Notes: generated from the sequence alone by a model not told the origin. A DNA stretch of 64,000 nt from Spirodela intermedia (GCA_902729315.2 LR746268.1:5625501-5689500); one strand, 5' to 3'; counted from the stretch's first letter, positions 10,372 to 23,736 are shown. Made by a program: numbers and translations.

Positions 10372-13300
10372 TCAGATGTACTTCATTCCCGCGATTCTTA
10401 TACGGGTCGATACGAAGAACTGCACCAAAGAATAAGCGACGGCCAGCAACCCAAGGACCCTAATCGGAATGACATCGGCCGCAATAACCGACAGCAAGCT
10501 GAGAGGCACCGTCAGCAGCAGCAGCTGTGTGTCCGTCTGCTTCGCGTAGTCCCACATGAAGCGGATGAGGCTAACGTGGTTGGGCGAGACCAACGTCAGA
10601 AGGCCACCATTTTTCACCGCAAAAACCCAGCCGGGGCCTCCAATATCCCCCTCCGACAGCTCCTTCCATATGCGGCAAACGGCGGCCAAGAACAGGTAGC
10701 CGGATATGACAGCCGCCACCGGGAAATATCTCCGCTTGTCCCCCAGGCCAGTAAAGATACCCGAGTCCTGGTTGAGCAGCAACAGAATCGGGGCGAGGAG
10801 AAATATGGAGCGGGCGGATCCCCCCGTGAGCTTCATGTTCAGCGTCAGACTGACGACGAAGCACAGCACCGTCGATATATTCCCCACTGCGGGTGTCCAC
10901 CCCGCCTCAGATGTTAACGCCTTGATTGAGACGGAAGCCCTCCGTTGGTTCGCGAACCTGAGCTTGGCGGGGAGGCTAGAGCGGCCTGATTTGGAAACAG
11001 CCTGTGAAGTGCTCCTCTCGGCAGCTTTCTCGCCAGCGTTTGAAGCCAATCGGAGCTTAATTTGCAGGGCAATGAGCATGAACAGCGTGGCGTGAAGACC
11101 CATAAGTGTCTCCCTTGCTCCCTCGCTCGTTGTAACGCTTGCCGTGTTTAGCTGGCCTTCTAAGAGATAAGACACTGGGTGGAGCGCCACCAGTAGAGCG
11201 AATACCCAGGGCAAGAGCCTGGGGCTTGAAGCCGAAGGGAGGTGAGTGAAGACCAGGAAGATAGAACCGCAGGTGACGGAAGTTATTATAAAAGGGTGCA
11301 AAAATTGAGATTTCGGGAAGTGTTCTGCACAGATGTAGATACCCAGCGTTGTGCCTACTGCGACTGCATAAGGGGCTCTGAACTTGATGGTATGTCTGAT
11401 GGGTATGGCGGATGTCGCCGCTGCCAAGAGAAGCACTGTTGTCGCAATAAGCAGGCATGCTGGCCATGTCGGCTTCGATTCGATGGGCCCATACAGTAAC
11501 ATGTCGTCGGAATATTGATGAGCTTCCTTAATCAAGTCTGACTGATGAGCTAGTGGCGGGGGAAAAGAAGGCTCCGTGAGGATGAATAGCAGAGCAGTTG
11601 CGATCACCAGCACCAGAAATCTTTTCGCAGACTGCCCGTGGCATGAAGCACGTGAATCAGATGAACTTTTAGCATAATTTGATTATTTTACTGGAGCAAA
11701 AAGGGTGAGGATATGCAGAAAAGAAAAATAGATGACACACCACTGGAAAGAGGAAAAATGACGCAGACTTTACTGAGATCGGGCCGATTTGGGATGACGG
11801 ACGAACCGGCCACAAGTGAATCAGATCTCACTCGGATCATTGGTCATCATCATCGTATTTATAGCTCATTTTGTGTATATTAACAAAGACGGTGAAAAAA
11901 AAGATGCAATGACGATAAGAAAACACACAACTTACAATTAAAGCACATGAAAATGTTGAGTTCACTGAGTTAAACATAAATAATTAAAGCCATTTTTCGG
12001 GTAATCGAATTGCACAAGGCTCATGATGATGAGAAAGCAGGCATGCTGTGAGCCTATGAATCCTAAAGGCGTCGCCTGGTTTGGTAGTTCATGTCCACAC
12101 AACTGCTACCATTCCGTGGGGAGTCAAACTTTATCTTAGGGGTCAATTTCAATAAATATTTGAAAACTCCTTGTGCCCACACAAGGGAACAAGAAAAGTA
12201 ACTATTTGAAACTAAGTCACATGCGACTTGGCATCATCAAAAGTTTATGAAGTTCACAAACATTACTTGGAACATTATTAAAGATGGCACCAAACACCTG
12301 ACAGTGTATTAAGCATGATCACCTATGGCTGCTGAATAGAAAGATAAGACCAGTACCTCAACATCGGGAAAGTGAAGGGCAACAATTGGCACGCAAGAAA
12401 GACCCGTCAGGAGTATATAAGATCCCGCCATTAGACCATCTGAAGGGGGTCTTCCATTCCAGCACTGGAGAACTTCAAATATTGTTTCTCGAAAGAGCCA
12501 CACAGAAAAAGTTACAACAGCAACATGAAAAAACCCTTGCCAGGACCTCATTCTTGAAGATGCCTTTGTTCTGTCTCTACAGAAGGCCAGCCAACGAGAG
12601 ATTGGGAGTCAAGGATTATGGAAATCTCGATTTCATATCACTTGTTGCGAATATTAATAATGGAGATACAATGATACCTCGTCAAGAAGTGACTAAATTA
12701 TGCTACCTTATCAGTCAATTAGAAAATTATATAGCCAATATTCTACGAGAAACATGGAAGTGAGAACTTTTCAAAGGAAAGAAAAGGCACATTCCTCATG
12801 ATATCTTCCATTAACAATCAACTCTTCAGACAGGAGGGAGAATCTTTTGAAATTTTGAACGGTAACTATAAGCTGGAATCATGTCTCGGTTCATAGTAGC
12901 CACATTTTGTAATTCATTATGTCCGTAGGCATGCATTCTTATGGGAAGGATAGGCAAACTTGCTCAACAAGATAGTGTTTGTCAACGGTAACAAGGTGTA
13001 GCTCATACTTGTAAAGAAGCCACGGAGGAGAAACAGCCAGAAACAGAACTGCTGATTCCCATATGATAGATTTTGAAGTAATAAGAATCATCAGGAGCTT
13101 CGCAGAATACAGTGACATCAAGATCCAAATGGCCTTCCGTCCAACCCGGTAGCTCACAATCAATTTCCACAACAAGGCTAGACCCAATAACGTTGTGGTT
13201 ATAACCATGTAGTAGGGGTAAATCATATCATCAAAAAGTTCCAACCAATATACATCTGTATAATTGAGAAACCGATCTTCTATGTAGCAGAGCAATAGTG

Positions 13301-16063
13301 CATGGCTGATAAGACAAAATTCAGTCAGTAGCTGCAGTTTTGGTGAAATAAACGCCAGACCCGGAATAATCATTGCCAAGAAAACACTTGCAATAGTCAG
13401 CTGACAGTAGAATTTCAATGGCACACTAGCGATCCAAACTTCCAGGTCCCAATAGGTGTCAACGAAAAACCACGTAGTCATGAGAGTCGTTAATGTTGCA
13501 AACGCAAAATATGATCCCAAGCTTTTGTTGGTGAAAAATCGAGCCAAATAGTAACAAGAAATCAGGGGAAGAGGAATTAACTGCAAAAAATGACAAATAC
13601 AACTCTAAATCAGATGAACTCCCATGCCAATAGTGAAGTTTCATAAAAAAGTCGCATTTGTTATTCTTAAAACATTATATAATTCTTTTTATCAAGAGAA
13701 TATCCATCATTGCCCTCATATTAGCAAAAAACCAGAAATTACATCAGTATAAATTCTCTACAAGGGTAATAGTTTGTATTCGATTACACGAATAAAAAGA
13801 TATTTTCAATACGATATTTCCCAAGAGACCATGTCTTGACTTCCGTGTGATGCTAAAGGGGAGAAAAAACTAACATGTACGTTGACTGATGTATGCAACC
13901 TTCTTCAATCTTCAATCTTCAACGAAAATAAAACCCTTTTATCATGAGGACAGAAAATGAAAATACATGACTGTTCAAAAGCAGTCAAATGACAACTAAG
14001 ATCTCTTCTGACAATGCTGAACTCTTATTTCCCAAGTACAAGATATTAATTCAACCGTTTCCAAATGTGTGCTGGAGAAATGAAAATCTACGTCAAGGAA
14101 TCAGTTCAGTAAATATAAAACATGGCCTGTGTTCAACACATCAACTTCATTTCCCAAAATAAATATTTAAGAATAATGTTTCGAAAAAACAAAACGTTTA
14201 TTTCAGCTGCTACTATAATATTTATACCCGGAATAATAAGTAACTGTGAACATTAATTAGAATATAAGTAAAATAAGCAGCATCTAGAGTTGTTTTTACT
14301 CTAAAATATACAGAAACTAACATTAGAGCATCTTAAAAATAAAATATAAATAAAATCAAGCTTTCTAAATATTATTCTATATGATTCTTATGAGTGACAA
14401 TGGAATATTGCTCCTATTATACTGAAAGGAGCAGATTTAAATTTTATTTAAAAATATAACGTTAAAACCATAAGTCAATACATTTTTTGAGTAAATGACA
14501 TGTATTATGGTCTAATAAAAAGTCTCTCCTCTCTGAAACAATAAACATTTCTTTCTCGCATAGTGGAAAGGGTATATCAGGAATATTTTATCATACTCCG
14601 GTTGAACTATGTCTGACTGCTTAAAACATAATGTCTTCACAATTAAGACATGGAAATAATTCTTACTAGGAATATTTTTTTATCACACAGTTGAACTATG
14701 TCTGGCTGCAACAGTATCGTTACCCCATGAAAAAAATTCTCAGGCTATTTTCCAACATTTCTTACTATTACCGAATGAAAATAATCGAATCCTGATCATT
14801 TCGAAATCAACAGCATTTTAAAATAATTCAGATATTACTGTCTTGGAAAAGGTTTCCACCAACCAGAACGGGAAATCCCATGATAATAGCACCGGCCGCA
14901 TTGACTAGAACCATCAACGCTGTAAATGCTGCGGAACCCACTGGATTCTTGGTCAAACCAAGAGCGTAAGCTCCTCCCGCCGATGCTCCTCCAACCATGA
15001 CCATCGTGACAAGGAAACAGTTTAGAGGTGGAGGCACATGCACGAACCTTTCATGTGAATGGAAAAAAACCCTGAATCCGAGACAAATCATAACCACCAC
15101 CATTCCACCTGCACCATTCACAACGCGGAGCCTATGCAAGAAGTCGGCGTTCTGTGTGGCCCACCATAGTGCCTGGCTTGTAGAGGCATAGAGCAGGAAC
15201 AAGAAAGGAATGAAGAAGAGAAGCAACGGTTCGCAGATAGACGAGAAAGAAAAAAAGATGGAGGAATGGTGGGAGGAAATGTGGAAGAAGAGAGGCCCAA
15301 AAAGAAGGTGAAGCGCATGTAGACAACTCTCGAGGGAACCAATTATCTGATTCTCGGCTTCATGCTTCGACTTGAAGGAGGATGGCCTTGGGAGAGAGAA
15401 GAGCCAGTAGAAGATGCATGAGAACACCATGTGGTAGAAGGCCGCATTTGTCATGCCGATGACAGATACAACAGTCCAACAGAAGATAGCCGGGGCAGTG
15501 ACAGGCAGGCATGCGAAGAGGAGACGCTCAAAAGCGATAACAGTCGAGAGGTTCTCGATCTGGATCCAGCAAAACTGGAGTGAGACCCAGACGCCAATAA
15601 GAAAATTGGTCTCAACGCATAAGAGCAGAACAAGCGATGTGAGCGGCGGAGACGGAAACGATAGGGAGGATGAGAAGTAGAAAGCAATCTGCGCTACAAG
15701 CAATGACAACCAGACCGCGGAGAAGGCGGCCGGCTTCATCTGGATGGAGTAAAGGACATAAGCAACCATAAGGCCAACCATTAGCACAGTTATGACCGGA
15801 GTCCCGCCGAGGCCGAGGAGGACAGCAGCAGCGGGAACGAGGACAACGGCGACTCTGGCATTGTGGGAGAACTTGGGAGGGGAGCTTCCACGAGAAGCAG
15901 GTTCCTCGGAGGCGGAGGAGAAAGAAGACAAAGAGGAAGCAGGTGAGGACCAGCCACTGCCGGAGCTGGCGCTCCTGTAGAACGTGGAGAAACTAGGCGC
16001 GCTCCTGGAGGGAGTAATAAAAGCGCGGCGGCGCTGGCGGGAGATCGGCTCCTCGAACAACAT
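10372..16063 (-). CDS. NEF1: NEF1 (NO EXINE FORMATION 1) membrane protein
   Basis: Four exons, 16063-14864, 13580-13009, 12576-12357 and 11631-10372, join in phase to 1083 residues, close to the Arabidopsis protein as I remember it (about 1120). The start MLFEEPISRQ was chosen over an ATG 17 codons upstream, because it opens the basic, serine-rich cytosolic leader usual for the family. The remainder is a string of hydrophobic segments, roughly twenty, with family stretches such as FFVDTYWDLEVWIA, LLLCYIEDRFLNY, GLSCVPIVALHF, HLPSASSPRLLPWVFALLVA, LAPILLLLNQDSG and a basic GMKYI C-terminus. NEF1 is needed for primexine deposition and normal plastid lipids in the tapetum; its biochemical activity is unknown. 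The frame-consistent splicing across three introns makes the model strong. Plus-strand frames inside exon 4 are shadows. Confidence 0.94.
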
Positions 16064-16463
16064 CTTGAGATTGATCCCTCTCTTTCTCGCTCTACCGAGC
16101 CAGATGCAACACAATCCAACTAGTTCCTGGAGAATTCACCATTCTAACTCTGGTAGCCCGAACCTGCGGGGCTTCCATTTTCAAGAGCTCGGTCTACAGA
16201 GGAAGAAGAGGCGCCAGGGGAATCCGGAAACTTCGACCGTTGCAACTCCCCGGGAAAACCAGGCCACTCCTATCCGGCCCATATCCACCATCTTTCTTCA
16301 TGGCCCATTTGGAGCCCGCTCCGATTTCGTTCCAATGAAATAATAATAATATTTATTCATTTATTTCACAGCCGCTTTCTTTACACTTACCTAACGGCTG
16401 GTTACGGCAATAAGAATCTGCTCAACGGACGATGAACACGAATAACAGGCCGTTGTTCGCTGT
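16064..16463. promoter_or_regulatory. NEF1 upstream region and kinase-like gene 3' flank
   Basis: NEF1 is transcribed leftwards from here. Two GGCCCA elements (cggcccatat and atggcccatt, about 16278-16310) lie roughly 220-250 bp upstream of the NEF1 start codon and are candidate site II elements. No TATA box stands out. Confidence 0.4.
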
Positions 16464-18496
16464 CTAGGACATGAAGAGCTCGCTTCCGAGGGTCAACGTT
16501 GGGGTGCCCTCCCCCATGATCGTCGTCAAGCTCATCTCTTTATCGAGGATTCTATCAAGTTCTGACCCCACGAAGCTCATCGGGGGGCGCCCGCCGGCGG
16601 AAGGGTTCAAGCACCAGACCGCCAGCCGCAGCAAGTCTCTCAACCCTTTATCGGTGAAAGATCTCGCCATCCTACGATCGATGAGGGCGGATATGTCGCT
16701 GGAATCATCGTAGTCTTGCGCCTTCAGGAGAGAATTCATGATTAGGTTTTTCCTCGGCTTTACTGCAGTATCAAAAAAAGAAAAGAAAAAAAGAGGAACT
16801 GTTCTAATAAAGGATTATTTGTGATGAAGATGAGAAAATTATATCGATAATCTGAATGGAAAACTCTTGAAGAGATAAATTAAATAAGATGATGAGGGCA
16901 CAAAGAATATCAAGTACCCATTCAGTAATGCCTTGATTGGATCCGGTGAACTGAAGTTGTGAAGCTTCCGTCCCACTCACTAGCTCCAGAAGGAAAACTC
17001 CGAAGCTGTAGACGTCACTTTTGTCAGTAAATGATCTGGACTCGCAGACCCTGTCCAGAAACATTGACGAAGACGGAATTATTTAACCAAAATACATTTT
17101 TTTTTCCGTTTTGGGTACAATAATCAGATATATGAGCTTCAAAATGGCAAGAAAAAACTACCCTGGATCCAAGAAAAGATTTTCCGCCTTTGTCTGAGAC
17201 GGGCCCGCACCATCATTTCTTCTGAGAAAATTTTGTAAGCCTACATCTGCAACCTTGGGTATATAGTTTTCGTCCACCAGGACATTTGCTGTCTTGAAAT
17301 CCATGTGTACTACAGGTGGATTGAGCGAATGCAGGTAAGCCAAACCTGACCGAAGGGGAAAGAGTGAGAAACCGGCAATATTGCTTTGATAACCTACGAA
17401 AAAACCTTAATATCACTCAATGTTATGGTCTCATAAAAATTTCAAACGAATAACTGCAATTCGGCATGGAAAATCTAGGCCTGTTATGTTCATCGCTGCA
17501 TCTCAGGGGAAACCAATACCATGAAAACTACCCATGCTCACTGATTTGGCAGACGATCACCTTTAGCTGCTCGACAAGCAATAGAAAGCCTATGCTTGAA
17601 TTCTAGTCTCGTGTTGGAGGTACCTACAACGAAGATTAGAGATTTTCTTGCGCTCAGACAAGGAAATCACATGGAGAATGCAATCAATGAGAGGAAAGTA
17701 AAAGGAATTACCAAATAAGTGGGATGAAATGCTGCCATTGGGTATATATTCATAGATAAGCATCTGAAGGTTGCTTTCCTGGCAGTAACCCAGCAGGCTT
17801 ACAATATTCCGATGCCTAATTGAAGAAAGCTTTTGCACCTGGAAGATAAACACGGAAGAGTGTACAAGTTTCAGGAGTCAACGCGTGAAATGAACGTATG
17901 TCAACATGTGATTATACTATCCATGACTATAATTAAGAGAGGCTAGAACCAGGAAGATAAAAAGAAAATTCTGGGGGGCCAACGAAGCTAGAAAATCCCA
18001 CTGGTTCCATAGTGGGAGTTCCAAATACCTTTTGAACAAATTCCTGACTTGGGGAAGCAGAGCGCCTTTTAACAGCCACTATCATATCGAGAATCAGGCC
18101 CTTGTATACTTCTCCAAAATTTCCTTCTCCGACCAAATTGTTCTCACTGAAGTTCTTAGTGGCCTTGTTCAAGTCCTCCAGAGAGAAGCATCTTGCCCCT
18201 TGAAGATCAGATGGGTAAGAGATGCCAACCGTCAGAGGCAACTCAACACTCCGAGAACCTGTAAATTTCAATAACTGGGGGTTAGACTCAACTGGACTGG
18301 AGACATAAACCCTCAGACATACTATGGCTTCCTGAACAGGAGCACCACCTTGAGGAGAAGGGTCAGAGGAGCTGCTTTCTGCAGTTCTTGGGACGCTCCT
18401 ACGCAGCATCCAGAAATGTATTAAGATCACCAGAAGCATAAGCAATGCCACAGCTCCTGCAACGCCGCCTAAGACAGCTGGGAGAACTGTTGACAT
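16464..18496 (-). CDS. Membrane-anchored receptor-like kinase with degenerate catalytic motifs (probable pseudokinase)
   Basis: Six exons (18496-18029, 17838-17712, 17623-17561, 17345-17162, 17050-16918, 16757-16464) join in phase to 422 residues. The protein starts MSTVLPAV, has one membrane segment (about residues 9-29), a serine-rich linker, then a kinase fold: GEGNFGEVYKG, VAVK lysine 143, and a family tail EMSLTTIMGEGTPT. The alpha-C glutamate position carries lysine 156 (EFVQK), HRD reads HMD (235), DFG reads DVG (253), and APE reads DPG (279-281). These point to weak or absent catalysis; such proteins often act as scaffolds or allosteric partners. It belongs to a small plant subfamily I recall but cannot name. 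Exon 6 uses an AAAG acceptor, because the TGCAG five bases upstream would give an immediate stop; that boundary is the least certain. Confidence 0.85.
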
Positions 18497-19168
18497 CTGG
18501 CAGAGTTTCCAATTCAATCCAGTGTAGCGCTGATTGAGTATATATTTTGAATCATTGGACCTAAAACATAACAGTAACAGTCTTTACGGGAAAAGAAGGC
18601 ATGAAGGAGAGAAAATAGAGGGGAGGAGAACCCCATGATCTCATAAGCTTGAGTTCTTTAATAAGATGAGCACATACATCATAATTGATAAGAAAATTTT
18701 GGATGGGAGTTGATGATTATTTTTCTGAGAGACTTAACCTGGAAACAAATGCGTTTTCATTTAAAATAAAATAAAATCAGAAGCGAACGTAGATAAGTTG
18801 AACTACAGGAGACTCCTTCGCCATCGGTGAACGAAAAATATGTGAGTCGACTTGAAATATAAATATCAGAAGATTAAAAAAAGATCATCAGGAGATAAGG
18901 CACCGCGCATAAATTTCTACATATACATTCTATTTTATTCAGGATCAGTGGTAACGTTTGCTGAGTTGATTACATGCCGAATGATTCTGTGGAGACATCT
19001 ATCCCAGCCTAGATAACGAAGATGGCCCGGGAATTCAGATGAATCCTCGTCGCATTCTCTCCCTTGCAATCGTTGCGTTACCGTAGTTCTCAGTAGGCAA
19101 CTGACAGATAAATCTAGATTCCCGTTGTATGTCTAGACCATAAATCGAGGAGGAAAATCAAAATGGGT

Positions 19169-19447
19169 TTATTCCGGTATACCTGAAATCCTCCCTAAGG
19201 CAATGGCCACAATAGGATCTCTGAAAACTCCTGCCTCGTACAATAGTTGGGGACCAAAATTAGACATCATATATAACGACATTGCAGGAAGCAAAAAAGC
19301 TACATCCCGCGCAAATATTCTGCAGCAGATTACGGCAGAAGCCTTGTCCTTTTGAGCCTCCAGAGCAGCAAAAGATATCTTTGCTATGAATCTGCTCCCG
19401 GGGACCCTCAAAACTACCCCACACCTGCTCCCGTAGGGCATATTCAC
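19169..19447 (-). CDS. Unassigned open frame, possible exon
   Basis: This 92-codon frame encodes a mixed hydrophobic sequence (for example ARDVAFLLPAMSLYMMSNFG and VFRDPIVAIALGRISG). It ends beside a plausible splice donor (TTTCAG then GTATAC at about 19184). I do not recognise the family. It lies downstream, on the same strand, of the GGCCCA-rich region, which would suit a first exon, but no partner exons were found. It could equally be chance or a gene relic. Confidence 0.22.
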   Translation of the reverse strand: MNMPYGSRCGVVLRVPGSRFIAKISFAALEAQKDKASAVICCRIFARDVAFLLPAMSLYMMSNFGPQLLYEAGVFRDPIVAIALGRISGIPE

Positions 19448-19825
19448 GACAATCCAGTCGGAGAAGGGACAACAACTCCTGCTGTTGCCCCTAGCTTGCT
19501 TCTCTCAGTTGGCCCCGCACTCGACACATTGATTACCCCCCTCGAACCATCACACCGACTCTAGGAAAAAATCAAAATTTCCCCCAAATCCTTTCCGTCG
19601 TCTTCCGAACGACCCACAATTCAAATGGACGGCAACCTGGCGCCGACTAGGTCAACTCCTCCATCGTCACCTCCCCGATGAGCCCACTAACTTCCATCAA
19701 TGCCCGCAGGAGGAAAGAAAGCGAAGCTCTTCCCACCCTCAGCATATTCTGCAGGCGTCTACGTCTGCATGTCTCCAGTCAACCTCTTTGACCTATTTGT
19801 CTTCTTTTCGGATCGAGGCTATCGG

Positions 19826-20390
19826 GCCCAACATTTCCCGATAGCCCATCAGGATGCTTCTCCCACCTCTTCCACCGTCCGATCATTCTCCTCACATGAG
19901 GATAAACGGCCCGAGCCCCTTTTGGGCCCACACGTCAGCTTTTACTCACAGAAGGTGGCCCGTCTCGATTAGTAGGTGCGGAAAGCGAGGTGGCAACCGA
20001 ACCTCATTGGTTTTCAATATCTACTGAGGAATTCACTGAACACTGAAGGCGGGGGTGTCTGGTGAGGTATTAGGCCTTAATTTATGGTTTAGTATGATAG
20101 TGGAGATGTTGACGATCGATTAGGCCCAAATTGGCCCAATACATTTTGGCCCACTCGATGGCTCTTTCTCTCCGTCTCTTTTTCGTGAGTGCTATTGGGC
20201 CACGAGACCGAGGCGTCGTCCTACCTACTCGATTATTTACCTAAATGGGCCTATAATTACAGCCCATATAATTGCTCAGAAAATGGCCCATTTACAGGTG
20301 GGTCCCCTCAACCCGGGAGAATCCACCGTGGGCCAAGCATGCAACTGGGTGGGCCAGATCAACCCTTGGTTTCCTTAGGGTTCGGCCCAG
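19826..20390. promoter_or_regulatory. Dense GGCCCA/TGGGCC (site II-like) cluster
   Basis: At least ten GGCCCA or TGGGCC hexamers occur in about 565 bp, including three within 33 bp at about 20123-20152. In plants such site II elements bind TCP factors and mark promoters of housekeeping, ribosomal-protein, snoRNA and mitochondrial genes. No transcribed gene was identified on either side, since the neighbouring SDR ends here. Confidence 0.5.
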
Positions 20391-20605
20391 AGTCCATTTT
20401 CTGGGGTTTCTCTTTTCCAAAAATGGGACTTTGTGAAATTAGCGAGCCCTAGACAGGCTCACTGGCATTCCCTTCATAGAACAGAGTATGAAAAGCTCAA
20501 GACTCTGGGTTCATTCCCTTCGAGACGGTGCCTCCTTTCTCTTTTGATGGCATCTGGATTCAGCTTTTTGGGTGAGCTTAAAGATGTTGGGTGATTAAGA
20601 ACAAT

Positions 20606-23208
20606 TCAGTAAGTCAAAGCACGCCTCTCGGCAAAAAAATTCCCATCTGGGGAATCTGACAACAGGACAGCCCACACTCCAGTGTCAGCGCCTTCTTCGG
20701 CCGAGATGTTTCCAGCCCAGCCAGTCATGGAAGTCCTCACCCAGCCAGGACAGTAGCAGTTGATGTGAATTCTGTGGCCCGCGGGCCTGTTGGAAAGGGC
20801 CCGGGCCATCAGTCTCGTGTAGGCATTCACCGCAAGCTTCGACAGTGAGTAGTCAGTGAACACTTGTGGCCAGCCATTTGATACCCAGCTTCCATCGTTG
20901 ACTTGTTGGAGGAAATCAGCAACCATTTGGTCGATCAGGTTTTCCGATATACAGTCTTCTTTCAAAAGCTGCTCTTTCAGAGCCACGTCTCCAAGCCTCT
21001 GCAAAACTTAATAATCAGTGAATAAGACAAGAGACTGCGATTTGCCATTATACTTAGCCAAAATAAGGGGAAAGATACGTTTAACACGCTCTACCACTTA
21101 TAAACCACCATGCGGCAAGATCTCATAATCCATGATGTGATCTAAGATCATGAAAAATGTTTCTATGAAATGGAAAAAAAAAAAAAAGGAATAGCTTACG
21201 TTACGTCTGCCATCAACTCTCCCCAGTCTGGAGCTCACATTCAATATTCGAGCACCAAAAGTGGAAGGTCTCATCAGAGGAATCATTGTCTGGATCATCC
21301 GCTTTGTTCCAAAGTAGTTTGTCTCAATCACCTCGGCAGCATGTTCCACAGAATTCTCAGAACCTTTATTAAAGTTGACGCCAGCATTGTTAACCTGCAT
21401 ATAACAACATTCGTAGAGAAAATAAATTTCCCAGGTTCTGATTCACAACCACAGGGCTTAGTCTGGCTGCAAAATGTGAACTGTAAACCATGATCTTGGG
21501 CTGGGATTTAGCGAAATTAGAATAAGTCTGGTCATGATAACCATGTAATGAATCGATGTAAAGTCAGTGATATAACTAGAATTAGAATGAACATTGACAA
21601 AAGTTTCAAGTTTTATGGACACTTATGCTCCCAAAATTACTAGAAAAAGAAAGAGCGCAGTACAAGTTGGCATCAGGTTAGAGTGTACACGTCTGATAGA
21701 AATGGGTTCGAGTACGGAGCAGTATTTGTGCCAGCACGAAGGGATACAGATCACACAAAATAAAATAAAATTTATCATGGATGGATTCCATAATAAAGAT
21801 TCTGCCATGTTCATAGAGGACAGCAAAAGGATATCCTATACAGACCGAGACTCATCCACATACAGCATAAAGGCCACGGATTAGGTATAACTATATACCA
21901 TTTCATATCGTGAGGAGACCAAGGGATTTATTTCACTCGATCAGCAAGTGAAGAAAAGTTTAAAAAAACCCACAAAAGCATTGGGCAGACAACCAACCGG
22001 AAATTCCACCAATTCCCATTGGTTTAAAGAGGTCTCAACAAGAAATGGATCATCATCCCGACAAAAAAAGAGAATTAATATATATTAATGCTTAGCACAA
22101 CGAATACGGGAACGGAAAGAAAAGAAAATCCAACGCACAATTTGCCTCAGCTTCAGGCTTCAAAGAAATCCTGCAACCCCCCCATACTTCTTCACTTTCA
22201 TTTTCAGACCACAACATATCCCTCCTTATTCATGGTGATCCTCACTAATCAAAACTAACCTCCTTAATTCAGAAATTTCCTCCAGCTGAGATCCTGAGAG
22301 AGCTAGTCGAGACCCTAGATCATTGCCTCAATGTTTTCTTGTCCTTGTGACAAAATTAAAAGTAAACAAAGAGCTCGCGGTAAGTTATAGGAGACTGAAT
22401 AATTAAAACGACTTCAAAATCATATACGCTCATTCAAGTTCTTTTAGTATCTGATATCATGAATTTACCGACAGACCTGCATTCAATAGGACTGCAGTCC
22501 GGAATAATTCTGATCGGTTCACCTTTGAACAGACCAGACCTCCAAATTTTAACCATAGACTATTGATTTATCGTGCCGTTGCCAAAGGGAGGCTAGAGAG
22601 TGAGCATAAAGCAGCAAGAAAGATAATTAAAAAAAAAAGGAAAACTATGTTAAAATATGCTAAATGAGATATATGCATACACGACAAAGTCCTATGGTTT
22701 TGATTTTGAATTGGTGTCAAGAGGGTGAACAAAGACGGCAAAGAATGGTCAGGAGCCTCTACCAGGACGTCGATGCCGCCGTGTTTGGTGAGCATCCAGT
22801 CGGCAAAGCTCCGCACAGAGGCATCATCGGTGATGTCCAACCGGCAGTAATCGGCGTCCAGGCCTTCCATTCTCAGCGCGCTCATAGCCTCGACGCCACG
22901 ACTGGGGTCTCTGGAGGTGAGGACAACGCGCAACCCGTTCACCGCGAGCTGCCGAGCAATCTCGAACCCTATTCCCCGGCAACTCCCAGTCACCGCGGCG
23001 ACCGTGTCCGAGGACCACCATCTGTCGAGAAAGAAGGTAAGAACGATGAGAGAACCGGTCACTAGAGAGGGGCATAAGAGAAAATATTAGATACGCACTG
23101 GATTTCTCACCGATCGGCCGGAGGATACGGGATCTTCCTGAGCTCTGAGATCTCCTGAAGCCGCTTCTCCCGTCTCTCCTTCGCCCGCTCCTTTCCCGCC
23201 TTGCCCAT
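20606..23208 (-). CDS. Short-chain dehydrogenase/reductase (carbonyl reductase-like)
   Basis: Four exons (23208-23111, 23021-22763, 21394-21200, 20998-20606) join in phase to 314 residues. After a charged N-terminus (MGKAGKERAKERREKR) the NADP-binding motif TGSCRGIG sits at about residues 44-51. NNAG is at 121-124, the catalytic serine pair at 173-174, and YSLSK gives Tyr234 and Lys238. The long insertion before the active-site tyrosine (KEQLL to GWPQVFTDY) and the CPGWVRTSMTG loop are typical of the plant classical SDR group that includes salutaridine and menthone reductases and cytosolic carbonyl reductases. It should reduce a ketone or aldehyde with NADPH; the substrate cannot be told. All four splice junctions are canonical. 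Confidence 0.93.
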
Positions 23209-23736
23209 CTAGAGTCTTACCGAATTCGAACCCTCTCCTGCGGCGCCGCACGCTGACTGTAACGTGTCGAATCTATCTCTCAATATTCTCGCTTCAGAGA
23301 TGTTCGGAGAGGCTCCCCAGGACTGGGTGTTGGTCCGATAATGCCCAGACTCGTGTTGATTTTTCCCAGATTGAGCTCAGCTTGATCCGAGCTGCACAAT
23401 TCTCGCCCCGTGGGAGGACAGACCGGAGGAGATTTTAATCCAATGCCCAACTCACAAACCTTGTAGGTTCAGTGAATCGTGTACTGAAAGATTTACAGAA
23501 TATTATAGCGAACGCCCAACAACTCAACAAACAGCAATTCCGTGTCATTAATTATACATGAGTTGTTCTTAGAGACCCACAGAGATTTTTGATGAAGTGA
23601 CGGATGGGATATCAGTACAAATTTATTGTGTGCCGTAAATAATAAACAAGAACAATCCAAGAACCCTTCCCTGGGGCTGGGGGGCTTCGCAGTCTCTGTT
23701 TACTCGCTCACGACAGGAGGCTGTGCAGGGTAAGAA
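23209..23736. promoter_or_regulatory. SDR promoter overlapping the LysM kinase 3' flank
   Basis: The SDR gene starts leftwards at 23208, only 528 bp from the stop codon of the upstream LysM kinase on the same strand. The interval must therefore carry both the LysM gene's 3' UTR and the SDR promoter. No motif stands out. Confidence 0.4.

Larger units (their letters stand above)
18497..20605. other. Gene-poor interval between kinase-like gene and SDR
   Basis: This 2.1-kb stretch holds no recognised gene. The right part has the GGCCCA cluster listed separately. The left part holds an unassigned minus-strand frame at 19169-19447. The remainder, about 18500-19160, is AT-rich, and I see nothing in it. 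Confidence 0.4.

Noticed and set aside
10366-11095. Plus-strand frames of 183 and 129 codons
   Set aside because: They lie antisense within NEF1 exon 4, whose minus-strand frame is clearly the real one.
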